DNA of 64,000 nt from contig NZ_AKIY01000019.1 of the NCBI RefSeq assembly GCF_000282615.1, forward strand, positions 51,014 to 115,013, written 5' to 3'. Both the position numbers and the translations under genes were made by a program. A model generated the notes under the pieces. The model was not told the DNA's origin. It did no database searches and saw nothing but the letters and a program-made list of their open reading frames with translations. Below are positions 50,161-59,839 of the stretch, one piece after another; position 1 is the first letter of the stretch; the number at the start of each line of letters is the position of its first letter. The DNA is from Bradyrhizobium sp. YR681. Its GTDB lineage: Bacteria > Pseudomonadota > Alphaproteobacteria > Rhizobiales > Xanthobacteraceae.

Positions 50161-50400
50161 GTGAGCGGCTACGACGTCTTTGCCTGGATCGTGCTGGTGA
50201 TCCTGCTCGCCAGCGCGATAGGGGTTGTCTGCATCGCCGGCTGGCTGCCGGGGCACATCGCAAAATCACGCGGTCATCCCCATGCTCAAGCCGTCATGGT
50301 CGCGGGTTGGATCACGCTGTTCTTCGGCTTTGCGCTGTGGCCGATCGCGTTCATCTGGGCCTATCTCGACGTCCCTGCACGCAAGGCGGGAGATGCCTGA
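50161..50400 (+). CDS. DUF3302 (YibI-like) inner-membrane protein
   Basis: A 79-residue protein with two hydrophobic helices and IAKSRGHPHAQAV between them, the pattern of YibI/DUF3302. It starts at a GTG with GGGAG upstream, and its stop overlaps the start of the HlyD-type gene (TGATG), as in the yibI-yibH pair of enterobacteria. Confidence 0.8.
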   Translation: MSGYDVFAWIVLVILLASAIGVVCIAGWLPGHIAKSRGHPHAQAVMVAGWITLFFGFALWPIAFIWAYLDVPARKAGDA

Positions 50401-51341
50401 TGGGCGTTGCGATCATCAACACCTACCTCGTCCTGCTCTTCCTGCTGGTGCACTTCAAGATCGTGCGCTTCAACCTGTTCTGGAAGGCCTCGCCCGCGAT
50501 CGTCATCGTGCTGCTGCTGTTCGGGCTCTTGATCCCGATGGGATGGGGCGCGCCGCAGGGCGATGCGCTGGTTGTCCGCAACGCGGTCGCGATCGTGCCC
50601 GATGTCGCGGGCGAAGTGACGGATGTCCCCGTCGCTGCCAACGTGCCGCTCAAGTCCGGCGACGTGCTGTTCAAGATCGACCCGACGCCTTATGCGGCGC
50701 AAGTCAAGGCGATCGACGCGCAATTCAAGCTGGCCAAAACGCGTCTCGGCCAGATGACGCAACTGTTCGAACGCGACGCCGGCCGCGGCTTCGACGTCGA
50801 GCAGCGCCAGTCCGAGGCCGACCAGCTTGCCGGCCAGCTCGAGGCGGCACAATGGAACCTCGACAAGACGGTCGTGCGTGCGCCGACGGATGGCTACGTC
50901 ACCAATCTCGCGCTGCGCAGGGGTGCGCGAGTCGCGAACCTGCCGCTGGCGCCGGTGATGGCCTTCATCGACACCTCGAACACCATCATCGGCGTTGAGA
51001 TCAACCAAATCGATGCGCGCTATGTCGCGCCCGGCCAGGAGGTCGAGGCGACCTTCAAGTTCGCGCCCGGGCAAGTCTTTCCCGGCAAGGTCGAGAGCGT
51101 GCTCCAGGCCATCGCCCCCGGACAGGCGCAGACATCCGGTACGGCCGTCCTGCCGAAGGCGATCGAGGCCGCGCCCTTCATCGTCCGCGTCAGGCTCGAC
51201 GATGCCGATTTCGCCCAACGGCTGCCGGCCGGCAGCGCCGGTACGGCAGCAATCTATACCGATCGCGTCAAGGCGACGCACGTCGTGCGCCGCGTGATCC
51301 TGCGTCAGCTCGCGATCACCAACTACGTCAACCCGTTCTGA
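50400..51341 (+). CDS. HlyD/YibH-family membrane fusion protein
   Basis: A 313-residue protein with N-terminal membrane helices (VLLFLLVHFKIVRF; AIVIVLLLFGLLIPMGW). A periplasmic biotinyl-lipoyl-like domain (IVPDVAGEVTDVPV...; VVRAPTDGYVTNL) is split by a coiled-coil hairpin. Related proteins connect inner-membrane transporters to the periplasm. No RND or MFS pump gene is adjacent. Confidence 0.85.
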   Translation: MGVAIINTYLVLLFLLVHFKIVRFNLFWKASPAIVIVLLLFGLLIPMGWGAPQGDALVVRNAVAIVPDVAGEVTDVPVAANVPLKSGDVLFKIDPTPYAAQVKAIDAQFKLAKTRLGQMTQLFERDAGRGFDVEQRQSEADQLAGQLEAAQWNLDKTVVRAPTDGYVTNLALRRGARVANLPLAPVMAFIDTSNTIIGVEINQIDARYVAPGQEVEATFKFAPGQVFPGKVESVLQAIAPGQAQTSGTAVLPKAIEAAPFIVRVRLDDADFAQRLPAGSAGTAAIYTDRVKATHVVRRVILRQLAITNYVNPF

Positions 51342-51376
51342 AGAGCACGATGATGAAGACAATGGGGAGATGCGAC

Positions 51377-52393
51377 ATGATGGGACCCTTTCGGCACGCG
51401 ACGTTCGTAGCGGCTCTTACGGTGACGGGCCTCGCCGCCCCGCCTGCGCTGGCCGATTCCGGCGGCGTCAGCTTCTGGCTGCCGGGAATCTTCGGAAGCC
51501 TTGCCGCCGTGCCGGTGTCGCCGGGATGGGCCTATTCGACGATCTATCTTCATCTGCAGGAGAAGGCCGGCGGCGGCCAGAACTTCGTCACCAGCGGCGG
51601 CATACCCGGCTCGGTGACCGCCGGTCTGAATGCGCATGCCGATGCGCTGGTCATGGGCATCACCTACACCTCGCCGATGCCCGTGCTTGGCGGCCAGGCG
51701 GCCTTCACGCTGCTCACCGCGCCCGGGAATATCGGCGTCGGCATCGACGCAACGCTGACCGGTCCCCGCGGCAACACGATCTCCGGGACAGCCACCGACA
51801 ACCGCACCACGCTGACCGACGTGTTCTACCAGGGCACGCTGAAATGGAATCAGGGCGTTCACAACGAGATGGTCTACATCACCGGCAACATCCCGAGCGG
51901 CACCTATGATTCCACCCGGCTCGCGAATCTGAGTTTCGGCTTCCCCGCCGTCGACGCCGGCGCTGGTTACACCTATCTTGATCCAAAGACCGGGCATGAA
52001 TTCTCGATCGTCGGCGGGCTCACCTACAGTTTCATGAACGGCGCGCTGCAGTACCAGAACGGCATCGACTTCCATGTCGACTGGGCGGCCTCGCAGTTCA
52101 TCAGCAAGAACGTCCATATCGGCATCGCCGGCTATTTCTTCCAGCAGCTCACCGACGACAGCGGTCCGGGCGCCAAGCTCGGCGGGTTCAGGGGGCGATC
52201 GGTCGGCATCGGTCCCCAGATCGGGTTCATGATCCCGATGTCCGATGGCTACCAGGGCTACCTCAATGTCCGCGGCTACCAGGACCTCGAGGTCGAGAAC
52301 CGACCGAAGAGCTGGTCGACCTGGGTCACCTTCTCGGTGTCGCCGGCGGCACCGGCGCCCGCCACAACCAAACCCATCGTTCGCAAGTACTGA
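51377..52393 (+). CDS. SphA/MetA-pathway-like outer-membrane beta-barrel protein
   Basis: A 338-residue protein with a signal peptide (ATFVAALTVTGLAAPPALA). Many alternating beta strands (GLTYSFMNGALQYQNG; HIGIAGYFFQQLTDDSG) fit the transporter-type barrel named for phenol degradation (MetA) clusters. Probably an outer-membrane uptake channel. It follows the HlyD-type gene by 35 bp; the ATG at 51377 has GGGAG seven bases upstream. Confidence 0.75.
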   Translation: MMGPFRHATFVAALTVTGLAAPPALADSGGVSFWLPGIFGSLAAVPVSPGWAYSTIYLHLQEKAGGGQNFVTSGGIPGSVTAGLNAHADALVMGITYTSPMPVLGGQAAFTLLTAPGNIGVGIDATLTGPRGNTISGTATDNRTTLTDVFYQGTLKWNQGVHNEMVYITGNIPSGTYDSTRLANLSFGFPAVDAGAGYTYLDPKTGHEFSIVGGLTYSFMNGALQYQNGIDFHVDWAASQFISKNVHIGIAGYFFQQLTDDSGPGAKLGGFRGRSVGIGPQIGFMIPMSDGYQGYLNVRGYQDLEVENRPKSWSTWVTFSVSPAAPAPATTKPIVRKY

Positions 52394-52415
52394 CGAAGGC
52401 CTCGAAGCAACTCCC

Positions 52416-54521
52416 ATGACAGGAGACCGGACCAGCAAGCGCGAATTCCGCATCGGCTTCCAGACATCGATCATCACGGTGTTCGTTGGCGTGGTGCTGC
52501 TTGTGGGCCTGACGCTGGTCTATCTCAGTTTCGAGCGCGTGACCGTCATCACCAAGACGGCCGCAGCCGGGTTCATCGAGAAGGTGGCCCAGCTCGGCGC
52601 GGATCATGTGGACGAGCAGTTCAAGAATGTCCGCGACAACCTCGACATCCTGTCCGCCCTGCCACCGATCCAGGAGGCAGATATTGCGGACAATGCGCGG
52701 CTGTACAGCCTGATGGCGGCGATGCTGCGAAACAACCCGCAGCTGTTCAATCTCTATGTGGGCTACGAGGACGGCTCGTTCATCGAGATGGACGTGATCG
52801 ACCGCACCAAGCCGGCCTTCCGGGCGAGTCTGAATGTGGATCAGGATGCGGCCTTCCGGCTGGTCCTGATCTCGCGCACGGCTGGCGCCGCGCCGGTCAC
52901 GCAATATCTTTCGGAGAACCTGATCCAGGTCGCGGAGGTCGCCGGCCCCGTCAACTACGACCCGCGGCAGCGGCCCTGGTATGTCGAGGCGTTCAGGAAC
53001 GACAAGACGCTGCTGACGGGGCCCTACATCTTCTACGCCACGGGCGAGCCGGGCTACACCCTGCGGATCCCGCTGAAGGAAGGACGCCGCGGCGTCGTCG
53101 CAGGCGACGTGCTGCTGAACCGGTTCGAAGACATGCTGGCGCAGCAGAAATTGGGGCCATCGGGCTTCGCCTTCCTCTTCGACGATGCCGAGCGCATCGT
53201 CGGCCACCCCGAGATGAACCGGCTGATGGCGGAGATCCCGGAACGGCAGGACGACCTGCCACAACTCGGCGCGCTCAAATTGCCCGCGCTGGCGCCGATC
53301 ATCCGGTCCTGGCGGGACGACGGTCCGGCCCAGCAATTCTTCGCCGACGCAGCGGGGCGGACCTACGTGGCAGCGGTCCACCGGCTCGATACGACCGGCT
53401 CGGCCAACGTCCGCCTGGCGATGATCGCGCCGCTCGATGAATTCTATGCCCAGATCATCAACGAACGCCGCACGCTGTTCGCGCTTGCGCTGGCTTTCGT
53501 CGGCGCCACGATTCCGTTCGCATTCTGGCTGGGATCCCTGATGGCGCGGCCTCTGCGCAAGCTGGTCGAAGAGACCGACGCGATCCAGCGGTTCGAGATC
53601 GCGGAGCGGCCGCGAATCCACTCTGCGATCTCCGAGATCGAGGAGCTCGGCCGCTCGGTGTTCACCATGCGTAGCGTGGTGCGCAGCTTTGCGAGCTTCA
53701 TTCCCCGCCAGATCGTGCGGCAGCTGATCGAGACCGGCGCTTCGCTTGGCCTCGGCGGCTCCAGGCGTGAAGTCACCGTGCTCTTCACCGACGTCGCCGA
53801 CTTCACCGCCAAGACCGAGCGCGCCGACCCGTCGCAGGTGATGATTTTCACCTCACGCTACTTCGCCGCGCTCTCGGACGAGATCATGCGGCACCAGGGC
53901 ACGATCGACAAATATATCGGCGACGCCGTGATGGCATTCTGGAATGCGCCTGCGGATGATCCCGATCATACCGTGAATGCCTGCCGCGCCATCCTGGCAT
54001 GCCTTGCGGCAAACGATGCACTCAACACCGAATTTCGCCGCGAGGGCTGGCCGCCCTACGACACCCGGTTCGGCCTGCACGTCGGCGACGCAGTGGTGGG
54101 CAATATCGGCTCCAGCGACCGCATGAACTACACGGCGCTCGGCGCCACCATCAATCTGGCGTCGCGGCTCGAAGGCTTGAACAAGAACTACGGCACGCGC
54201 GTGCTGGTCAGCGCGGCGGTGCGCGCGCGCACCGACCATGCGTTCCTGTTCCGCAGCGTCGACAGCATCCGGCCGAAGGGATTCGCCGACGCGATCGAGG
54301 TCAGCGAGTTGCGCGGCGAGCTTGCCCGGGCCGGCGAGGCCGACATCGCGATGTGCCGGCGCTGGGACAATATCTTCGCCTTGATCGCGCAGGACGGCGC
54401 GTCCGAGACGACCCTGGTCCGGCTCTCCGGCTTCCTGCACGACCATCCCAGCGACGGCATCGCGCTGTTTCATGCGCAGCGGTTTCGCAACGCCGCCCAG
54501 AATGCGGGCGCAGCAGCATGA
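52416..54521 (+). CDS. Adenylate/guanylate cyclase with periplasmic Cache domain
   Basis: A 701-residue sensor. A first membrane helix (residues about 17-38) leads into a periplasmic Cache-type domain (to ~350; PRQRPWYVEAFRN, GPYIFYATGEPGYTL). Then a second helix (354-372), a HAMP linker (RPLRKLVEETDAI) and a class III cyclase (VTVLFTDVADFTAKTE, DKYIGDAVMAFW, LHVGDAVVGNIGSSDRMNYTALG). Metal-binding Asp residues are kept. It probably couples an extracellular ligand to cAMP. The start codon is 22 bp after the barrel gene. Confidence 0.9.
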   Translation: MTGDRTSKREFRIGFQTSIITVFVGVVLLVGLTLVYLSFERVTVITKTAAAGFIEKVAQLGADHVDEQFKNVRDNLDILSALPPIQEADIADNARLYSLMAAMLRNNPQLFNLYVGYEDGSFIEMDVIDRTKPAFRASLNVDQDAAFRLVLISRTAGAAPVTQYLSENLIQVAEVAGPVNYDPRQRPWYVEAFRNDKTLLTGPYIFYATGEPGYTLRIPLKEGRRGVVAGDVLLNRFEDMLAQQKLGPSGFAFLFDDAERIVGHPEMNRLMAEIPERQDDLPQLGALKLPALAPIIRSWRDDGPAQQFFADAAGRTYVAAVHRLDTTGSANVRLAMIAPLDEFYAQIINERRTLFALALAFVGATIPFAFWLGSLMARPLRKLVEETDAIQRFEIAERPRIHSAISEIEELGRSVFTMRSVVRSFASFIPRQIVRQLIETGASLGLGGSRREVTVLFTDVADFTAKTERADPSQVMIFTSRYFAALSDEIMRHQGTIDKYIGDAVMAFWNAPADDPDHTVNACRAILACLAANDALNTEFRREGWPPYDTRFGLHVGDAVVGNIGSSDRMNYTALGATINLASRLEGLNKNYGTRVLVSAAVRARTDHAFLFRSVDSIRPKGFADAIEVSELRGELARAGEADIAMCRRWDNIFALIAQDGASETTLVRLSGFLHDHPSDGIALFHAQRFRNAAQNAGAAA

Positions 54522-55519
54522 GACCCCTCCCCGCCAGCCGCCGCCAATTGTTGCGATGCGGCGCGGCACTGGCTGCGGCCTCGATGCTCGGCGCACCCGC
54601 AATCGCGCAGGCCCGCACCAAAGTCCGGCTCGGCTATCTGCACGTGGTCGCGGTGGACGGGCACATCTGGACCGGCCTGGATCGCGGTTCGTTCGACCGC
54701 GAAGGGATTGATTTCGTGCTGCACGAGTTCAATACCGGGCCCGAGATCTTCGAGGCAATGGCGCGGGGAGAACTCGATGTGCTCTCGGCAGGCGCCGTCA
54801 TCTCCAGCTATCTGGCGCTCGGCCGCGGCCGCGGCTTTCTCATCAACGACATCGAAATCGCGACGGCCCAGCTGTGGACCCGGCCGGCGCTTGGAGTGAA
54901 CCGGATCGCCGATCTCAAGGGAAAGCGGATCGCGACGACCATGAAGACCACGGCGCACATTTTCCTCGACCGGGCGCTGCGGGCCAACAACATCAATCCG
55001 TCCGAGGTCGAGATCGTCAATTCGAGCATGCCGGCCGCCGTCAAGGCGTTCATCACCGGCGACGTTGCGGCCGTCGCGCTCTGGGTGCCGTTCAACATCG
55101 CCGTCCGCGAAGCGCTGCCGGACGCCGTCAAGCTGGTGGACGCCTCCGCGTTCTATCCGCAATCCGCCGTGCTCGGGGGCTGGGCTGCGCGGACGGACTA
55201 TCATGCCGGCAACAGCGAGGTGTTGAAACGAATCGTGCGCGCCTGGGCGGATGCGAACGACTACATGGTCCGCAACCCAGCCGCTGTGGAGGTGATACAA
55301 TCTCACTACAGGCCATCGCGGCCAGGCGACATCGCCGAGGCCTTCAAGGCGCAGAAGCTGTATTCCTCGCGTGAGTGGAAGCGGCTCTATGCCGACGGAA
55401 CGGTCATGAAATGGCTGCAGCAGGTCAGCGACTTCTTCATGACGGATGCCGGCGTCACCGGAGCGGTACGCGCGTCGGAATATTTCGATACGCAGCTTTA
55501 TATTTCGGCCGTTGGGTAG
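54518..55519 (+). CDS. NMT1/THI5-like periplasmic binding protein
   Basis: A 333-residue ABC solute-binding protein of the NMT1/SsuA-like type, with a Tat-type signal (RRQLLRCGAALAAASMLG). The family members bind sulfonates, nitrate or thiamine precursors. The ATG overlaps the cyclase stop, so it is likely the last gene of this operon. Possibly it delivers or senses a sulfated or sulfonated ligand for the cyclase; that link is inference. Confidence 0.85.
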   Translation: MRPLPASRRQLLRCGAALAAASMLGAPAIAQARTKVRLGYLHVVAVDGHIWTGLDRGSFDREGIDFVLHEFNTGPEIFEAMARGELDVLSAGAVISSYLALGRGRGFLINDIEIATAQLWTRPALGVNRIADLKGKRIATTMKTTAHIFLDRALRANNINPSEVEIVNSSMPAAVKAFITGDVAAVALWVPFNIAVREALPDAVKLVDASAFYPQSAVLGGWAARTDYHAGNSEVLKRIVRAWADANDYMVRNPAAVEVIQSHYRPSRPGDIAEAFKAQKLYSSREWKRLYADGTVMKWLQQVSDFFMTDAGVTGAVRASEYFDTQLYISAVG

Positions 55520-55559
55520 ACGTCATCCCGCACCAGCCGACGAGTCGGCCCTCGCGAAA

Positions 55560-56564
55560 TCACCCCGCGCGGCGCACCGCCATCTCCGCCGCGAGCAGCA
55601 ACGCGGCACGGCTGGCGCCGATCGATGCGATCCCCTGGCCCGCGATGTCGTAGGCGGTGCCGTGGGCGGGCGTGCAGATCGGGAACGGGAAGCCGCCGAG
55701 CAAGGTGACGCCGCGGTCGAAGCCCATCAGCTTCATCGCGATCTGGCCCTGGTCGTGATACATCGTCAGCACCGCATCGAAGGCGCCGGCCTTGGCGCGC
55801 AGGAACACGGTGTCAGCCGGGAACGGCCCCTCGGCCGCAATGCCCTCGCCCTGCCCGGCTGCGACCACGGGCGCGATCATGTCGATCTCTTCGCGGCCGA
55901 AATTGCCGCCGTCGCCAGCATGCGGATTGAGACCGGCAACCGCAATGCGCGGCCGCGCAAAGCCGGCATTGCGCATGCAGGCATCGGTCAGCTTCAGCGC
56001 ACGGTGGATGCGGTCACCGGACAGTCTTGCCGCGACATCCTTCAGCGGAATATGCGAGGTGACCCGCGCGTTCCAGAGCCGGTCGAGCACGTTGAATTCA
56101 CTGGCCGGCGTCTTGAGGCCGACGACCTCCGCCGAGAATGCGATCTCGTCGTCATACGCGGCGCGGGCAAGCCGCATCGCCTGCTTGTTGAACGGCGTGA
56201 AGCAGACGGCGTCGACGCGGCCGTCACGGCCGAGCTCGAGCGCGTGCCGATAATTGGCCAGCGCGAATTTTCCGCCGGCAAGGGTCGCGGTCTGCGGCTC
56301 GACGTCTTTGGGATCGAGGTGCCGCAGATCGACAAACAGCGCATCGCCTGTCGCCGATCGGAGGTCGGTCCCCTGCTCCACCACGGCCAGCTCCGGCCTG
56401 ACGCCCGCGATACGCGCGCCGTCGTCGAAGATGCGGCGGTCGCCGATCACGGCGATCCGGCAGCGCGCGCGGATGTCGTCCTGCACAACGAGCTTGGCCG
56501 TCAGCTCCGGGCTGATGCCGGCGGGATCTCCCATCGCCAGTGCAATGAGCGGCTTTGCGGTCAT
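55560..56564 (-). CDS. pdxA: PdxA-family 4-hydroxythreonine-4-phosphate dehydrogenase
   Basis: A 334-residue PdxA-type enzyme: LAMGDPAGISPEL at the start, the His in NPHAGDGGNFGREE, TMYHDQGQIAMK and RTS-like CTPAHGTAYDIAGQG. PdxA makes a pyridoxal-phosphate precursor, but PdxA2-type copies in catabolic clusters act on other hydroxyacid phosphates. Here it overlaps tctA by 4 bases and ends a transport operon, so the catabolic version is more likely. Confidence 0.88.
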   Translation of the reverse strand: MTAKPLIALAMGDPAGISPELTAKLVVQDDIRARCRIAVIGDRRIFDDGARIAGVRPELAVVEQGTDLRSATGDALFVDLRHLDPKDVEPQTATLAGGKFALANYRHALELGRDGRVDAVCFTPFNKQAMRLARAAYDDEIAFSAEVVGLKTPASEFNVLDRLWNARVTSHIPLKDVAARLSGDRIHRALKLTDACMRNAGFARPRIAVAGLNPHAGDGGNFGREEIDMIAPVVAAGQGEGIAAEGPFPADTVFLRAKAGAFDAVLTMYHDQGQIAMKLMGFDRGVTLLGGFPFPICTPAHGTAYDIAGQGIASIGASRAALLLAAEMAVRRAG

Positions 56565-58096
56565 ATGATCACCTTCTCTGGATCTGTCTCATTGGCGGAC
56601 GGGGCGGGCTTGCGCCGAAGACGTGCAAGCTGCAGCACGAGCGGAAGCAGCAGCAACGCGATGCCGCCCACGATCAGGCACGTCACCAGCTTGTTGGCGA
56701 AGAAGATGCCGAGCGATCCCTTCGACATCAGCATCGACTGCCGGAACGCATCCTCGGCCTTATCGCCGATCACGATCGCGAGCACGAGTGGCGCCAGCGG
56801 ATAGAACAGCTTCTTGAAGAGATAGCCGACGATTCCGAAGCCGAGCATCATCACCACGTCGAGATAGGAGTTCGACACCGAATAGGCGCCGACGACGCAG
56901 ATGATCACGATCAGCGGTGCGATGATCACGAACGGAATCCGCATCAGGGCGGCGAAGACCGGAACCGTCAGCAGCACCAGCACGACGGCGACGATGTTGC
57001 CGACATACATCGAGGCGATCAGGCCCCAGACGAAATCCTTGCTGTCGACGAACAGCATCGGCCCGGGATTGAGGCCCCAGATCATCAGGCCGCCCATCAT
57101 GACGGCTGCGGTGGCCGAGCCGGGAATGCCGAGCGAGAGCATCGGCAACAATGCGCTGGTGCCGGCAGCATGATCGGCCGTCTCCGGCGAGATGATGCCC
57201 TCGACCTCGCCGGTGCCGAAATATCGCCCGCGGCGCGAGAAGCGACGGGCGATGCCGTAGCTCATGAAGGAGGCCGCGGTCGGGCCGCCCGGCGTGATCC
57301 CCATCCAGCATCCGATCGCGGCGCTGCGCAGCAGCGCAACGCTGTGGCGCGGCAGGCGGCCGATCGCGCGAAACACCTCGCGCCATTCGATCTTCGAGGA
57401 GACGGCGCGGGCGTGAAACTCCTCCTCGACCGCGACCAGCAGCTCACCGATCCCGAACAGGCCCATCACCGCGACGACGAAATTCACGCCCTTGACCAGT
57501 TCGTCGATGCCCATGGTGAGGCGGACGCTGCCGGACACCGTGTCGATGCCGATCGCCGCGATCGCAAAGCCGATGGCCAGCGCCACGACCGTCTTGATCG
57601 GCGCCGCGCCGCCCATGCCGACGAAGCTCGCGAAGGCCAGGAAATAGACCGCGAAATATTCCGGCGGCCCGAAGGCAAGCGCGACCTGCGCCACCCAGGA
57701 TGCAAGGAAGGTGATCAGGATGACGCCGATCAGCGCGCCGAAAGCGGCCGAGCCGAAGGCGGTGGCGAGCGCCGTCGTCGGCCGGCCGTCGCGCGCCATC
57801 GGATAGCCGTCGAAGGTGGTGGCAACGGAGGACGGCTCGCCCGGAATGTTGAACAGGATCGACGTCACTGAGCCGCCGAACAATGCACCCCAATACATGC
57901 TGGAGAGCAGGATGATCGCCGAGACCGGCTGCATGCCGAAGGTCAGCGGCAGCAGCAGCGACACGCCATTGGGCGCACCCAGCCCCGGCAGCACGCCGAC
58001 GAGGATGCCGAGCAGCACGCCGACCACCATCAGCGCCAGATGCGGCACGGTGATCGCGATGGTGAAGCCGTGCAGGAGCTCTCCGAGATTGTCCAT
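56561..58096 (-). CDS. tctA: Tripartite tricarboxylate transporter large membrane subunit
   Basis: A 511-residue TctA with about 12 transmembrane helices. Family signatures include LGILVGVLPGLGAPNGVSLL, SILFNIPGEPSSVATTFDGYP and GITPGGPTAASFMSYG. Works with TctB and TctC to take up carboxylates by proton or sodium symport. Immediately upstream on the same strand is tctB (11 bp gap). Confidence 0.95.
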   Translation of the reverse strand: MDNLGELLHGFTIAITVPHLALMVVGVLLGILVGVLPGLGAPNGVSLLLPLTFGMQPVSAIILLSSMYWGALFGGSVTSILFNIPGEPSSVATTFDGYPMARDGRPTTALATAFGSAAFGALIGVILITFLASWVAQVALAFGPPEYFAVYFLAFASFVGMGGAAPIKTVVALAIGFAIAAIGIDTVSGSVRLTMGIDELVKGVNFVVAVMGLFGIGELLVAVEEEFHARAVSSKIEWREVFRAIGRLPRHSVALLRSAAIGCWMGITPGGPTAASFMSYGIARRFSRRGRYFGTGEVEGIISPETADHAAGTSALLPMLSLGIPGSATAAVMMGGLMIWGLNPGPMLFVDSKDFVWGLIASMYVGNIVAVVLVLLTVPVFAALMRIPFVIIAPLIVIICVVGAYSVSNSYLDVVMMLGFGIVGYLFKKLFYPLAPLVLAIVIGDKAEDAFRQSMLMSKGSLGIFFANKLVTCLIVGGIALLLLPLVLQLARLRRKPAPSANETDPEKVII

Positions 58097-58107
58097 CGGC
58101 CCTGCCC

Positions 58108-58590
58108 TCAGAAGCCGAATGCGGCAGCGAGCGCGCCATGCGGCAGGCTGACCTGGAACATGCGCTCGAACACCACGTAGAGCGCGAGCGCCGTGGCCGC
58201 CGCCATGGCGAGCGCGCGCGGCACGGATTGATGCCGGGGGAGCGCCAGCACGGCGAAGACATAAAGCGCCGAGGCGAGATACATGCCGAGCAGCGGGATC
58301 GCCGCCACGAAGATCGCAGCCGGCACGAACAGGCCAGCCAGCCGGCGCAGCTCGATCGATGTAATCGCAATGGGCACGTTTGCCAGCGTCGCAGCCGGCA
58401 CGACGCCCCGCACCAGATTGTAGAGGCTGCCGAGCACGATGATGATGCCCGTCAGGAACGGGAACGTGCCGGAATCGACACCAGCGCTCGACCAGCCGAT
58501 GCCGTTGTCGAGGCTCTGAACCACAACCGCGACACCAAAACTGCCCGTGAGGATGGCGGTCGCAAGTTCAAGGGCGCGGCGTGAGATCAT
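58108..58590 (-). CDS. tctB: Tripartite tricarboxylate transporter small membrane subunit
   Basis: A 160-residue TctB with four predicted helices, length and pattern as in the family (AILTGSFGVAVVVQSLDNGIG; TFPFLTGIIIVLGSLYNLVRG). It precedes tctA by 11 bp. A repeat-rich 207-bp gap separates it from tctC. Confidence 0.88.
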   Translation of the reverse strand: MISRRALELATAILTGSFGVAVVVQSLDNGIGWSSAGVDSGTFPFLTGIIIVLGSLYNLVRGVVPAATLANVPIAITSIELRRLAGLFVPAAIFVAAIPLLGMYLASALYVFAVLALPRHQSVPRALAMAAATALALYVVFERMFQVSLPHGALAAAFGF

Positions 58591-58660
58591 GGCGCGGGAC
58601 CTCTCAAAGCTGGGCTATCACATATGACTGCCGGGCGCCTGCCGACCGAGTTCGGCCCGC

Positions 58661-58772
58661 ATGGTTCGAGACGCCCGCTTCGGCGGGCTCCTCACCATGA
58701 AGGTTTGATCTCTCGCCGCAAAGCGCGACCTCATCCTGAGGGCCCGCCGCAGGCGGGCGTCTCGAAGGATGG
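58661..58772. repeat. Inverted pair of Bradyrhizobium-type palindromic repeats
   Basis: Two related palindromes face each other: ATGGTTCGAGACGCCCGC...GGCGGGCTCCTCACCATG at 58661-58699 and CTCATCCTGAGGGCCCGCC...GCGGGCGTCTCGAAGGATG after it. They lie between tctC and tctB and could affect the stoichiometry of the operon mRNA. Confidence 0.65.
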
Positions 58773-58797
58773 CCGCAGGCGACCTGCCCGCCATGCC

Positions 58798-59790
58798 TCA
58801 CTTGATCAGCCAGCCCTGCTCGCTGGCAACCTGCCTGAGGTGCTCGATATCCTCCTTGATGAACTTGTCGAACTCGGCGCCGGTCAGGAACGTGTCAACC
58901 TGGGAGGTCTTCTCGATGTAGTCCTTCCATTCCGGCGTCGCCTGCACCTTCTTCATGAGATCGACATAGAACGCGGCCTGATCCGGCGTGACCTTACCGG
59001 GCAGCCACACGGTGCGCGGCTGCTCATATTGCTTGATATCGAGGCCCTGCTCGACGCAGGTCGGCACGTCGCTCCAGCCTTCGCTCGCGGTGACTTTTGC
59101 GCCCTGCGGTAGCCGCTTTGGACTGAAAACACAGAGCGGGCGCTGCGTGCCGCCACGCCATTGCCCGATGCTCTCGCTGGGATTGTTGACGTGAGAGTCG
59201 AGGTGCCCGCCGGCAAGCTGCACCGCAGTCTCGGCGCCACTCTTGAAGGGAATGTAGGTCAGCTTCACCTGACCGACTTTCTCGATCATGCGGGTCAGAA
59301 CTTCGTCCGTGTCCTTGGACTGCGCCCCGCCCATCTTGAAATCACCCGTGGCGGCGCCTTTGAGATAGTCGCCTGCGGTCTTGTAGGGCGAGTCCTGCTT
59401 GACCCAGAGCAGGAATTCATCCTGCGCCATGGCGGCGATCGGGGTCAGATCGGTGTAGTTGAAGGCGACCTTGGAGACGAGCGGCTGCTGCCAGGCATTC
59501 GAGGTGCCGAAGATCACCTTGTAGGGATCACCCGACGACGCCTTGCCGTAGACATAGCCTTCAGCGCCGCTGCCGCCGGCCTTGTTGACGACGACGATGG
59601 GCTGCTCCGTCAGCTTGTACTTGGTGATGATGTTCTGCACGGCGCGAGCGAGGTTGTCGGTACCACCGCCCGGCCCGGCCGTGGCCACGAATTCGATCGG
59701 CTTTTGCGGTTGCCATGCCGCGAGCGCCGGCACGGTGCCGGCAAGCATGGCCGCAGCGGCGGACAGCAGAAGCTTTGACGTCCCACCCAT
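58798..59790 (-). CDS. tctC: Tripartite tricarboxylate transporter periplasmic receptor
   Basis: A 330-residue TctC solute-binding protein: signal peptide (LLLSAAAAMLAGTVPALAA), then PIEFVATAGPGGGTDNLAR, the Bug-family signature, and IPFKSGAETAVQLAGGHLDSHV. GAGGAAAT precedes the ATG at 59790, which decides the start. It probably has the substrate specificity of the system; the ligand is unknown. Confidence 0.92.
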   Translation of the reverse strand: MGGTSKLLLSAAAAMLAGTVPALAAWQPQKPIEFVATAGPGGGTDNLARAVQNIITKYKLTEQPIVVVNKAGGSGAEGYVYGKASSGDPYKVIFGTSNAWQQPLVSKVAFNYTDLTPIAAMAQDEFLLWVKQDSPYKTAGDYLKGAATGDFKMGGAQSKDTDEVLTRMIEKVGQVKLTYIPFKSGAETAVQLAGGHLDSHVNNPSESIGQWRGGTQRPLCVFSPKRLPQGAKVTASEGWSDVPTCVEQGLDIKQYEQPRTVWLPGKVTPDQAAFYVDLMKKVQATPEWKDYIEKTSQVDTFLTGAEFDKFIKEDIEHLRQVASEQGWLIK

Positions 59791-59839
59791 GATTTCCTCC
59801 AGCTCTTTGTGTTTTGTTTTTTGTTCTATCGACGTCTGG

